Part shown: piece after piece, positions 27,201-37,460 of the stretch
How positions within the stretch are numbered: position 1 is the stretch's first letter
Layout: each line of letters opens with the position of its first letter
Source: Camarhynchus parvulus
Taxonomy: Eukaryota; Chordata; Aves; Passeriformes; Thraupidae
NCBI RefSeq assembly: GCF_901933205.1
Contig: NC_044573.1
Location: forward strand, 60,514,493-60,578,492
Length of the DNA stretch: 64,000 nucleotides
Direction of reading: 5' to 3'
Translations under genes and position numbers: made by a program
Notes under the pieces: generated by a model
What the model was told of the DNA's origin: nothing
The model's database searches: none
What the model saw: the letters and a program-made list of their open reading frames with translations, nothing else

Positions 27201-30103
27201 TACATGCTCCACAAAATCAAAATACAGAATGCATGAATGCATGCTGTGAGTGTGAGCTGGAATAGGGCATATTCCCCACCAGAAAACACTCAGGTTGGCA
27301 AACAGCAGATGCACTCTCACCAGTCACTCTATAAGTGAAGCAAAAACAGCAACATCACCACTCTCTTCCATCACAGTCATCTGCTGATCAATAACCAATT
27401 TCCTTCTTCTTTTGCAGCTTAATCCATTATGATACTACCCTGGCCCAGGGTCTAACACAAGCCACATCAAAAGCTGAAAACCAAGATAAGGGCTACAAGA
27501 AGTACTTTTACCAAATTCTATTTCTTCATTACTGTACCCCTTTTCATTGATGGTCAGAGTGAAAGGGCAGGGTAGGATGTAAAACAGAACATGGTGAAAG
27601 CTGCAAGCAGAAAGAATAGAAAAAATGGATGTCTGAGTGTGCTTCTAATTTTTTAGGACATGCATCCTACCTTTTGAGGAAATGAGGAGTTTTAATTGTA
27701 TTGACAGAGCACCTCTCTTTCCAAAAAGCTCTTGAATCTTATGCTTAAAACCAGAGGAAATTTAATATTGAGTCAGTTGTTTCAGAACTATAAATTTCAC
27801 AAGGTTTCATGAAAACAGCTGAGCATCACCATGACTCTTCCCTTAAAAATCCTTGCCTTTTTCCTCCTAATGGCAAAGGATCAACACTGGAATTCAAATA
27901 ACACAACTTCATTAGGTCTTCTACTACAGATCTAGTTTCAAAAAAAATTTTATATAACTACCTGCTTTAATACTTTGTCATTAAACAGCGACACAACACA
28001 GGAATAACCTATCACTATAGCCTCCAAGTTTATATTAATTGTAAGTGTTCACAGGTACTTAGACAATAATACTGTGTAAGTTTTAATTTCAAAAATCCAC
28101 CAAGGAATACTGCACGGAGACCCGAGGTACATAGATGAAGGAGAACAGAAGAGCTGCCAAACAGAAATACAATTAACCTTATGGTGAACATTAAAGACGA
28201 TACTAGAAAAACACAATAGCATTTTATGTTTCTAAAAGCTTAAGCCCACTTCATCGGCCCCATTAATTTTCAGTAAGTATTTATTTGAAGTTTAGGAGAG
28301 AAACCTGAATATCTGTCAAGCTACCCAGGTCTTCTTAATACCTGCCTGCTCCAGCTATTACAAAACATTCACGATGTACTATCAAAGTCCCTCTCCTATT
28401 AAAAAGAGGCAGTTTCTTGACCATGAATACACGCCAGAGCCGCTGTACAAAATATTTTTAAAGTACACTGGTGGTTGGTTTTAACCCTTTTTTGCCTCCC
28501 ATCCCCAGTGGTAGCTGACCATTAATCAATCTACTACATGAGAATGAGAATATTCCACTAAGCTCAGAGTGGAACCTGCTCCTAGAAAAATCAAAAATTA
28601 AAAAGTTAAAGTGCATATCAAAACAAGTTCCAAAAGAAGCTACAGCACTCAAACAATTGTACAATGAGGAAGGTATGTGATTATATATGACACTAAGAAA
28701 ATATTTCAGGAAAAATGAAAAAACATTTCTAAGGAAAATATAGTGTTGCAATAAAATTGTTAAATCAAAGACAGTAATCACAAATAAAAACATAAATACC
28801 TAGTCAGATCTTCCTGATTCCTGAGAATGTACTTCAGATTATTAAGTCCACATATCCATCTACATGTGTATGTTCTTGGTCTTCTTTGTAGAATCCAAAG
28901 GAGTAAGAGAAGAAAATGCAGACTAAAGAATCTAGTCAACCCTTACAAGAAGCCAAATGCACTAAGCTCTGTGCATCAAGAAAAGCAGGAGAGTGATGCT
29001 TCCTTCCTCTCTGCATACTGGAAGAGGATGACTTTTCAAAGGTTATACAGCATTTTAAAAATTTTAAAAAGAACATTGATATGATATGAAATTTTAAGTA
29101 CTGGCATTGCAACAGTTTCTTTAGACTACAAAAATATTTTTAAAATGTAATTTTTTGCTGAGTTTCTAGAATATATTTGGTAAAGTGTCAAACAAAATTA
29201 GACTACTCAATACATAACACTTAAAAGATTCTTTATTTTAACAACAGCTCACTGTGCATATTAAGGATCAGCTACCATATATTCTACAAAACTGCATTAT
29301 CAGCTGGAACAGTAAAATTAATCTATAACTTTACTGATATATTTATTAAGCAAAGTGTTCAGTAAACTATTACAAATATCAGAATAGGAACAGAATATGA
29401 CCTTAATTTAAGATGACATTTTTATATAATGTACATTTCCAGACTTTTGAGAAGCTAGCATGACACACAAAAGAGAAAAGGATATAGCTTGGCACTCAAG
29501 CCAACTTATCTTTGTTATTTTTACAAGATCTAACTTTGAAAACATCAGCTCTGCCAGATCTTTCCTTTTCCATAACCTGTGTATCTGTCCACATCAACTC
29601 AATTACAGACCACCAAGCTGCCTCATGTACCACAACAAACAGGTCAGCTTAACAGTTCAAAACATGATTTAAAATACCAACTATATATTCTTTCCCCAAA
29701 ACACAGAAGTTTCAGCCTACTTTTCAAAGTAATTTTAAAAATTATCAAGGCATTTATAAATAAACTGAAGACAAGGTATTTAATACACTTGTTTCTACAG
29801 TGATGGTTTTGAAAGCCATAATTTTGTCTCGCTAGTAAATCAGCTCTCAACTGCACAATCTATACTAGATTTAGTGAAAACTAAATTTAGTGTTGTTATT
29901 TAATTTTTTTAACAACTGTTCCCCTCAAGAAGTTTCACACTTTTAATAATAAATGCCACATTGTACCCAAAGGCTATCTATGGTACAAGCATTCCTCCAT
30001 CATTATGAAATAAAGTACATCAAAAGTCTTAAGTGACAAGTGGCACACATAAATTAAAATTATGCATGAAGTGTATGAAAATATACATTCTAAGATCTTT
30101 TTG
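24245..30103. other. Non-coding DNA downstream of CENPW
   Basis: AT-rich and without recognised repeats. Part of the highest 1 kb may be CENPW 3' untranslated sequence if a distal poly(A) signal is used. No exon or RNA gene recognised. Confidence 0.55.
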
Positions 30104-30109
30104 TTTAAT
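30104..30109 (-). terminator. CENPW: Candidate CENPW poly(A) signal (ATTAAA)
   Basis: ATTAAA on the minus strand, about 145 bases beyond the stop codon, is the nearest plausible polyadenylation hexamer. A T/G-rich stretch (minus-strand TTTATGTGTG) follows within about 70 bases and could be the downstream element. Other ATTAAA hexamers lie at 29899-29904 and 29779-29784, and AATAAA lies at 29342-29347 and 29232-29237, so a longer 3' UTR is equally possible. Confidence 0.35.
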
Positions 30110-30254
30110 TTTTTTTAAAGAAACAGCAAGATAGTCAGGAGATAGATGTTAACAAACTACGTAGTTCCACAAATGCTGAAGCTGGCCCACAGTATAACTC
30201 AAGTTAGTCAGAAAACATTGAAAAATGTGTTTTAAAATTCCAGTGGTTTGTTTT

Positions 30255-30281
30255 CTAGCCTCGGCTTTTCTTTAAAATAAC
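30255..30281 (-). CDS. CENPW: CENPW coding exon 3 (last eight codons and stop)
   Basis: Only 27 coding bases lie here, encoding VILKKSRG followed by TAG (30255-30257). The acceptor is CTTTGCAG after a strong pyrimidine tract. The eight residues match the conserved C-terminal end of vertebrate CENP-W as I remember it, and the phase-0 junction continues exactly from exon 2. The exon continues into the 3' untranslated region at lower coordinates. Confidence 0.93.
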   Translation of the reverse strand, partial: VILKKSRG

Positions 30282-33200
30282 CTGCAAAGAAAAGAAAAAA
30301 GTATATTTATCAATACAATTCAGGCAGCAGACAGAGACCAAAGGTTCATCTAGCTAATCTGTTTCCAAGAGCTGTGTTGCAAAGGGTAATACCTAAGGGA
30401 AAATATTAGAAATAAAGCAAAAGTATATGGAAAGCTTTCAAATACGAGTTTTTTTTTTAAGCAAGAACATACATAAGCAAGAATTCTGTAAAATAAAAGG
30501 CTTATTTTGAAAATTAATGCTGAGAAATGGCAATAGTACTCTTGAGCCATCAGTAGATTCCTTAAAGTTCTTACTCTGTTAGGCCTAGACAAAAATTAAA
30601 AATAAGGTTTGCAATAATACATTTCTTATGCTCAATTTTTGTTTGCAATGCCTCACTTCTTTCTGTATCAAGAGCTCACAGACCTTTGGAAGGACATTTT
30701 TTGGTTTGGAGTTTAAATTGAAAAATGAACTTCAAAGCCCAAGTGGGACTATTTAAGTGTTAAAATTATTAAAATACACACAGTTTTTCCTTTCTTCCCA
30801 CCTTAAAAAAATAAATGGAGCACAAAAATGTTCAAAAAGTGTTAAGATTGCAGTTAAAAAGAAACCATAAATGTCTAAGACTCCAACTGCAACATTCACT
30901 TGGCTACCCTACATATCCTGTATATGTTTCTGTCACTATAGTAATAGAAAAGTATAAAACTAAACCTTTCAGGAGAAGGGAAAAAAAATAGTGAAGATAA
31001 ACAGAAGCCACAGGATCAAAATATCAGGTAACATCAAGTTTTGTCCTCCCAATTCGCTCAGCAGGAGAAGGAGGTTAAAGAGATAAAGAGACTGAATTCC
31101 TTCATGACAACAAAGTAAAGCAGACATATCCTAGGAAGTGAAATGAGCTACAGAATAAAAAAAGGATTTCAGTCATATTTTGACAGTAATTCTTTCTAGG
31201 AGACAAAGCCATATAACACCTTCCCTTTTCCCTTCTTTTGCATGTAAACAAAACTCACCACGCTCTGCAATGCAGCGAATCCTTCTTCACAGATATTCAT
31301 TCATACAGCATTTCTTGTTATGCTGAACTACCCATATAACAATCCACAGTCTAATTCTCCCTTAGTTCTTTCCTTGCCAAATACATCACACAAAGTGTCT
31401 GTTTGTTCTTGTATCCACACAGTGCTGCCAGAATCCACTACAAACTTATTTCAGACTAAGCAGGTAAGAACTGAAGATGTAAGAAAGGTATTTGAACCTC
31501 TCTGAACTATTTCCCACCTGTTCCATAAAGCTTCACTTATATCACTGAAGTTAAGACAGCATGCTTCCTTGTAGTATGTATGTAGTATCAGCTGAAATAA
31601 GGATCCTCCAACTTTGGACTGCCTTTCAGGCCATGAAGGCTTGCTGGTAGACCATTTTGTAGATTTACTCATATAGTGAAATTATTACTTTAAACAGGGA
31701 ATAATCAAGAAAAATTGAGTTATATTTAATAGCACAAGAAGAGTTAATTTGTTTTCTTGGTGACAGTAAATTATGCCAATGATGGACAAAGAATATTAAG
31801 TGTCTATAGGTTTTGGATTATAAATCAAATATCAACTTTAACACAGAAAGCTTTTGTATAGGCTGTCATAATACATTATACAAAAATGAAAAATATTAGA
31901 AATGCGTTAATACCTTTGCTGCAGATATGGTGTGCTCAGGTTTTATTATTTTACTTTTGTTCTCAAAAGCATTTGTCCTGGCTTCTTCTGCTAGCCGATG
32001 GAGAAACAATAAGAAATTCAAATGAACCTTTAAAATAGAGAAGAAAAAAAAATTTATTCAAGTAGTTTAAACACAGTTTGCTTTTCTAAAGATTCATTGT
32101 TTGCAATAGAAAATTTGCATAATATACTGCTTCCAAATTCCTGAAGGTGTTCTCAGAAAAAAAAAATTATCACTCAGGTCAAGCCTCAGTAAATTTCCAA
32201 GACATTCCCTTCATGCAAGACTCTTGTAAACAGAGATTAAATTTAGTATACTTAAATAATAAAAGTGCTTCAGAAATGATCACACAAACAACAACTGATC
32301 TAAGAGGAATCCATCTGATTTTTATTAGTAGTTTTTAATAAACCAAACACAAATATCAGAGAATAAGGAGACTTTTTGCTTACTAGTAAAAATAGTTAGT
32401 TTTCAGTGACTACAACGGCCAGACTTTTATGAAGAGCAAATTCATTCCTGTCTTATCACTGAATGGACTACAGACAAGTTCAAGGACTTCTGCCCCTTTC
32501 CAGTGTAAAGCGATGTTGACATTAATTTCTCCAGAACTTGAAATTCTCCAGTGTCAGAAGGTTGTATCCATTTTTTCCCCAGCTCATCACTTAGCTTTTT
32601 TACATTAAAAGAACTAGTTGGGCAGTGTTCCTTTCCATATGGAATGCTGTTCTGCTAATACAAAAGCAAGAAAAAATTGCAGCAGGCAAGGAAGGAACTG
32701 CTGTAGCCTGGACTTAAACTGCCAGCCGACAGCACATTTGTGTAGTTATTAATCAGAGGCCTGTAAGACAAATCCCTAGCATTATACAGGCACTGTGTGA
32801 ATTATTTAAATAATCCAACCTGAAAAATTGATAATTGCACCTTTTGTAAATTAAACTTTCAAACAACATTACCTCTGCTACATAAAGTGTACAAATAGAC
32901 TTTTGCAATCAAGAGCTAGGAAAAATATTACTGAAATAGATGAAAGTTTTCTTTGTATGAATAAGGTGATGCATTTATTCTGCTGTACCTTATCTGTAAA
33001 CCTGGAACAATGTAATATGGAAAGTTAAAAATTAAGAGTTTAAGAGAAATATTTTGGCAGTGGGTTTGCAGCACAAAGAATCTGTTACATGTTCTTGTCA
33101 CAAGAACTCAGTCCCTATGACAAGCAGTTTAGGCAGTTTTTTAAAATATCCTGAACTAAATGAAGCAATAGATAAATTTACATAATATTTGACATCATTT

Positions 33201-36200
33201 GGAAGCATCTACTACACAAAAAGCAGATGTGCTTGCAGATTTATTTCACAAAATATAAAAGCCGTTTTAGTACCAGTCTTTAAATATTCACACAGAAATT
33301 ATTTCCAGCAGAATCAAGCAGTGGCACTAAAATAATGTTCAACATTAGAATTCTCATTATTAAACTTATCAACATGGAGATTAGATTTCTGGAAACAACC
33401 TGAAGGAGAAGTGAGAGATGGAACAAAAGCTTCCATACTTGCATGTCTTTCTTCTGAGATATCTAAAGGCAAAAGAGTTAATTTTAAAATTGCCTTTTAA
33501 AACTGCATCCTCTCTCAGAATCACTGTACCTTTATTTTCCTATTCTCAAAGCGAATTGCTGCATGTGGAGAAGCTTCCTCTGTACTCCAATAGCTTTAAA
33601 CAGTCACATAGACTAAAATCGGAACATTCCACAACAGAGCACACAGGTTAATAAATATTCCAGGTTATCCAAGGCAATTGAGAAGGGCTACTGAAAGGCA
33701 GAATGACTGAATACCACCACTAGGACAGTTACTGGCAACTAAGCAATACCATATTTGACAAGGACAGTGCTTTACTGCATATTAAATTTTTGTCCTTCTG
33801 CATAAAATTTAAAGAGTGTTTTTAACTAACTAGTCATGAAAATCACCTTACAAAACTGAATGTTTATTTTCCAGAAAAGAAAGAATGCAAAATTTTAAGA
33901 ACATATGTAAAAAATTCACAGCACTGTTTACACAGCAACTTCCACACACCTGCTCCTCACAGAACTGAGGAATAGCAGGGACAACCACTGTAATTCTGTT
34001 TTGCTGCCGTAACTTCAAAACAATTCTTAAGACTGATATTTCACCTTCAATGCACACTTATTAATTATTCTATGGTGACAACAAATTTTAAAAAGGCCAT
34101 TCAATGCAATACTTCAAGCTTTTCCTGCAATGGAAAGGCACATGTGCTGTTCTAGCACAAAAGAAGCAGCTGAGATCCTGCTTTTCTGCTACAATTGCAA
34201 TATACTTTCTTCTCTGACCATCGGGGAAATATCTGAACTTCAGTACTAAAATCACTACCTCTTATTTTCAAAAAGAGCCTTGAAAAAACCTAAAACACTG
34301 TTTGCATCTCTTCACCCAGAAATATTATCATACTCCATTAAAAAAAACCAAAACAAAACCAAAAACAAACATCTTCCTGAGAAATTTGATAGCTACACTG
34401 TGCAAAGAGATAGATGTGAAACAGGTTCTGACAAAGCTTCAGATTTTGAGAAGAGACTTGATCAAAAGCGAAGACGAAACCTCATCCAAGTATTTATGAA
34501 TTCTTATGCCATTAAACTTGTTACGATCATGTAAGAAGACATTGGTTTATAGAGTAAATAATCACTGAAAGTTGGGGGAAAAAGAAAGCAGTCTTATTTT
34601 CTCTTAAGGCAGGCAGACCCCTTTACTGAAATGGGCATATACTGCAATAGATTCAGACATAAAGCATGGATCATTCTGGAAGATAGCCCAGAAACTGAAC
34701 TAGGACGTTTCTCATACTTCCCCTGAGAAGAAATAAGCTCTCTGCTCAAAATATATATGGCTGCATCTTGTTAAGACAACTACTATATAAATTTCTGACT
34801 TATATGATCTAACCACTCTTACAGGGTTTGCAGAGAATAAGACAGGCACCAGAAAACATACTCTCAAAATCTGTTACTTGTCTTACTACACAGTAAACTC
34901 ACTAATCTTTTCTTTTTTCTAAAAGAGGCATAATTTCAGCTGTGTTGATTATTTAGCCAAGGAAATAAAGATCTAAAGAGCTGTTAGACACAAGCCTACT
35001 TCAAGAACATAATGGACAACCACCACACCTCGACATTCTTGTTTAAAGGTAGAATAAAAAAGCCAAGCCTTGTAACATAAAAGGCTGCGTAATTTGACAT
35101 CACCAGAAGAGACAATCTAAGTTTATATCACATTATTAAAATTTATTCTGATGTCATCCTTTGTGCTGCAATGAACATTTGCACAGCCATATTTTAAGCT
35201 GGATCTGTTTGCTGTTGTTTGTAAGTTTCAGTGAATTCAATTCACTGACTGTCTTTGCAGCTCAGAGAACTTTAGTGCCAGGACCAGGAAGAAATGGGAA
35301 CCAAAGGCCAAGATTTGGAGGGATGTGCCACTTACTCCTTTTCAGACAGCCGTATCACTTTGAAACCAAATTTTCTTTACCCTGGAAACACAGACCAACT
35401 GTTACCAAGGATTAAATTAAAAAGTGTGATTGTGTGCATTCGATTAGTTGACTACTGCATTCCACTGAGTAAGCTTTGAGTAGGTCTGAGCATGAGTAGC
35501 AAGGGGCTAGGTCTCTAGTCCATAAAAAATCCAAATGCAGCAAAAACATCAGGAAGAGATCATATTTTTATTAGCTCCACTCCATTAGAAAAATATTTAA
35601 TGTTTGCATTCAAATCTAAATACCCTGAAGTAATTGCCATTTTCATTCATTTTAATCTCATATTACTTATTTTCATTTTATATGTTTACATTTAGCTTCA
35701 TATATCCAGACAGCAGCCTTCAAGATGCTGCAAGACACAATTTTTATACACACATGAAATGTGGACTTACCATTCAAGTCAGGGCCCATACTAGTATCCA
35801 GCATACTAGTGTTAATGCTTTAATGCTCTGAGAGCCACATGCATTTGTAAACAAGAGGATATCACAGTCCAGCAAGTGAAGTCGACTAAGTTCTTTCCAA
35901 GAGTATCTTTTCTATGCATTTTTTTTTAATACGGCAACTACCACAAACTCTCTTGAGGTCAAGTTTCCTTCCTGTAGACAAATAATTTCTTGGTGAGACA
36001 AACCCTACCTGTGCCGCAAACCCCCTAGAGCAGGTCAGAAACAATTCAGCTTTATTGGCCTGTTTTTGCAAACTTGGCTCTTTTATCCCCACTTTTTTGG
36101 CAGGCGTTTTTAAACCATGATCAGGACCCCAACACCTTACTGGGTTACTAACAAGACCTGTCATCTCACAATTTAGGGCAGAGTCTACCTAGATGGCCTT

Positions 36201-36822
36201 CTAAAAACATATCAGCACTCAAGATGCCGGAGCAGCTTAGCAACTCTGACCACAGCTCAGCTGACTAGCTGCACACCCGAAATGATCTACACAAACAGCT
36301 GCCAGATAACCCAAATTGCTATTTCTCGCTGTGTCTACACCAAACTCTATGAACATCACGTGACAAAAAAGCCATGCATCAGCCCGTCCCTTGAATCGCT
36401 GTCAAAGAGCTACAATACTGCAGACACCAGCAAAGCGGGAGCGGCAATCTCTGCCCATCCGTATTCTCTCACGGACCGATGGTCTGTCCCTCCAAGCTTT
36501 GCCTCCTCCCTGCCCGTGGGTCCCTGCGGAAGCACCATTGGTAGTAACTGGGCATCCCGTCACACACGGGGCCAGAGCGCACAGGCCGCAACATTTAGGG
36601 AGTAAGCGTCCCAGTTTAGGGCCGGCTGCCCCCGGCGCAGCTGCGGCTGCCGCCATGGCCAAAGGCAGGCCCTCTCCCGGACTCCCCGAGGCAGCCTCGC
36701 CTCGCCTCTCCCTCGCCCCTCTCCTTCCTCACCAGCAGGTCGGCGTTCGCCGCCAGGCGTAACTGCGGCTTGTGCTTCTTTATAATTTTCCGCAAAGTGC
36801 TGCGGGGCGCCGTGCTCTTCAT
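30255..36822 (-). CDS. CENPW: Centromere protein W, three-exon gene (whole coding span)
   Basis: CENP-W is a small histone-fold protein that pairs with CENP-T. Together with CENP-S and CENP-X they form the DNA-binding T-W-S-X part of the constitutive centromere-associated network, which anchors the kinetochore to centromeric chromatin. The coding sequence joins 36733-36822, 31914-32027 and 30255-30281 on the minus strand. It gives 30 + 38 + 8 = 76 codons plus a TAG stop, a length I recall for bird CENPW. Seen directly: a basic N-terminus with RKIIKKHKPQLRL, the histone-fold core HLNFLLFLHRLAEEARTNAF, the segment KSKIIKPEH, and the C-terminus VILKKSRG. All are close to vertebrate CENP-W as I remember it. 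Both introns (4705 bp and 1632 bp) begin GT, end AG after pyrimidine tracts, and are phase 0. No frameshift or stop interrupts the reading, so the gene looks intact. Identification is by family motif recall, not by a search. Confidence 0.95.
30282..31913 (-). other. CENPW: CENPW intron 2
   Basis: This intron is 1632 bp, with donor GTATTA at 31911-31913 and acceptor CTTTGCAG at 30282 upwards. It contains an old dispersed-repeat remnant near 30325-30410, and the rest is unremarkable AT-rich sequence. Confidence 0.85.
30325..30410 (+). repeat. Old sauropsid dispersed-repeat remnant in CENPW intron 2
   Basis: GAGACCAAAGGTTCATCTAG, then CTGTTTCCAAGAGCTGTG, then AATACCTAAGGGAAAATATT. These follow the order of a repeat common in sauropsid genomes (consensus pieces ACCAAAGGTCCATCTAG and ATGCCTAAGG). 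I cannot name the family with certainty. Confidence 0.4.
31914..32027 (-). CDS. CENPW: CENPW coding exon 2 (histone-fold core)
   Basis: These 114 bases encode residues 31-68, beginning VHLNFLLFLHRLAEEAR and ending in EHTISAAK. The exon covers the central long helix and the following strand-helix part of the histone fold, the surface that pairs with CENP-T. The acceptor is an AG after a long T-rich tract (32028 upwards). The donor is GTATTA (31913 downwards). The exon is too short to be seen as a stand-alone open frame. Confidence 0.95.
32028..36732 (-). other. CENPW: CENPW intron 1
   Basis: This intron is 4705 bp, with donor GTGAGG at the 36732 end and an AG acceptor at 32028-32029 preceded by a T-rich tract. 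The promoter-proximal part (36500-36732) belongs to the CpG island; the rest is AT-rich. An A-rich simple tract lies near 34340-34370. I see no recognisable CR1 copy or other gene inside. Open frames here carry no family motif. Confidence 0.85.
36733..36822 (-). CDS. CENPW: CENPW coding exon 1
   Basis: This exon encodes residues 1-30, from the ATG at 36820-36822 to the codon ending at 36733. It starts MKSTAPRSTLRK and ends LAANADLL. The donor GTGAGG follows at once (36732 downwards). The ATG is the first in this frame: the frame stays open upstream but contains no earlier ATG. It has an A at position -3, a favourable Kozak base. Reading on past the donor gives a glycine- and arginine-rich tail unlike CENP-W, which confirms that the exon ends here. 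The basic stretch RKIIKKHKPQLRL corresponds to the DNA-contacting start of the histone fold. Confidence 0.94.
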
Positions 36823-36870
36823 CCTCCTCTTTCCTCTTCCCGCTTTCCTTCCTTTCCTTCCTCCTCCTCC
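36823..36870 (-). other. Purine-rich tract just upstream of the CENPW start codon
   Basis: On the minus strand this is an almost uninterrupted G/A tract (GGAAGG-type units) running up to the ATG. It probably lies in the 5' untranslated leader or right at the transcription start region. Confidence 0.5.
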
Positions 36871-36893
36871 CGCCGCCCTCGCTCCCTCCACCG

Positions 36894-36899
36894 TTCGAA
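36894..36899 (-). promoter_or_regulatory. Candidate CHR element (TTCGAA)
   Basis: TTCGAA fits the TTYGAA consensus of the cell-cycle genes homology region, bound by the DREAM and MuvB complexes. It lies 72 bases upstream of the CENPW start codon. Its function here is inferred from position and from CENPW being a cell-cycle gene; the hexamer itself is palindromic and short. Confidence 0.4.
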
Positions 36900-36967
36900 T
36901 CCGCCGCCCTCGCGCAGCCGCGCGCGCCCGCCGTGACGCAACTTCCCAACGGCCGCGCGCGGCACCG

Positions 36968-36989
36968 CCCCCGCGGCCCGCCCCGCCCC
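36968..36989 (-). promoter_or_regulatory. GC boxes and G-quadruplex motif
   Basis: The minus strand has four G-runs of 4, 4, 3 and 5 guanines with loops of 1, 1 and 4 bases. This satisfies the usual G3+N1-7 quadruplex pattern. The same bases contain overlapping GGGGCGGGG Sp1/KLF boxes. The site lies about 150 bases upstream of the CENPW ATG. Confidence 0.55.
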
Positions 36990-37460
36990 TGCCGCTCCTC
37001 TCGCCGCTCCCGGCCCCGGCGCTTCCCCGGGACCCGCGCTTCGAGGGGCCGCAGCCGCGCTTCTCGAGCCGCCCAGGGGCCGCGGGGAGAGCGCCCCACC
37101 GGCCCCGCCGAGCCCGGCCCCGCCGCCCAGGTGGCGCACGAGCGGGGAAGGGCGCTCCCCGAGCAGGTGCTCGAGGGACGGGCGGGTCCCGGTGGCCGCC
37201 GCCGCGGCCGCTCCCCTCGCGAGCCCCTGCGTGTCGGTCGGCTTCCCTCGTGAGCGAGCCGAGAGCTGGCTGTAGGCCTGGCTGTAGCCAGTTACCCGCA
37301 CCTCCACCCAGGCGTTTTTAGTGACAAGGACGGGAAGCGGCGCGGGCCGTTCCCGAGTGCCGTTCCCGAGCCCTCGAGCGGCGCTGCCGCATGAGGGAAT
37401 TTCAGTTTCCTGAAGCGCAGGGGACGCGGCACGGGGCAGAGGCACCGGCGATGGGCTTTA

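Larger units (their letters stand above)
36500..37460. promoter_or_regulatory. CENPW: CpG island and CENPW promoter
   Basis: This is the only strongly GC- and CpG-rich stretch in the window, and it overlaps the first CENPW exon. Its densest part is about 36880-37450, upstream of the gene. GC boxes run 36977-36989 on the minus strand, a TGACGCAA CRE-like site lies at 36934-36941, and a TTCGAA element lies at 36894-36899. No TATA box is obvious, as expected for a housekeeping or cell-cycle promoter. The transcription start is probably between about 36830 and 36930. Several long open frames on both strands come from the lack of AT-rich stops and show no domain. The island extends about 600 bp beyond the gene, so divergent transcription on the plus strand is possible. 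Confidence 0.85.

Noticed and set aside
30350..31672. Other open frames inside CENPW introns as extra exons
   Set aside because: None has suitable splice sites with a CENP-W match, and the three-exon model already gives the full protein.
36616..36891. A 91-residue unspliced frame containing the CENPW N-terminus
   Set aside because: Its upstream start is GTG, not ATG, and its C-terminal part reads through the GTGAGG splice donor. Only 36733-36822 is coding.
36890..36904. A tRNA T-arm-like GTTCGAATCC in the CpG island
   Set aside because: There is no T stem or acceptor around it; the short match is chance.
36560..37445. Long open frames on both strands in the CpG island (up to 208 residues, rich in R, G, A and P)
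   Set aside because: They overlap in several frames, have no domain, and result from the lack of AT-rich stop codons in GC-rich promoter DNA.
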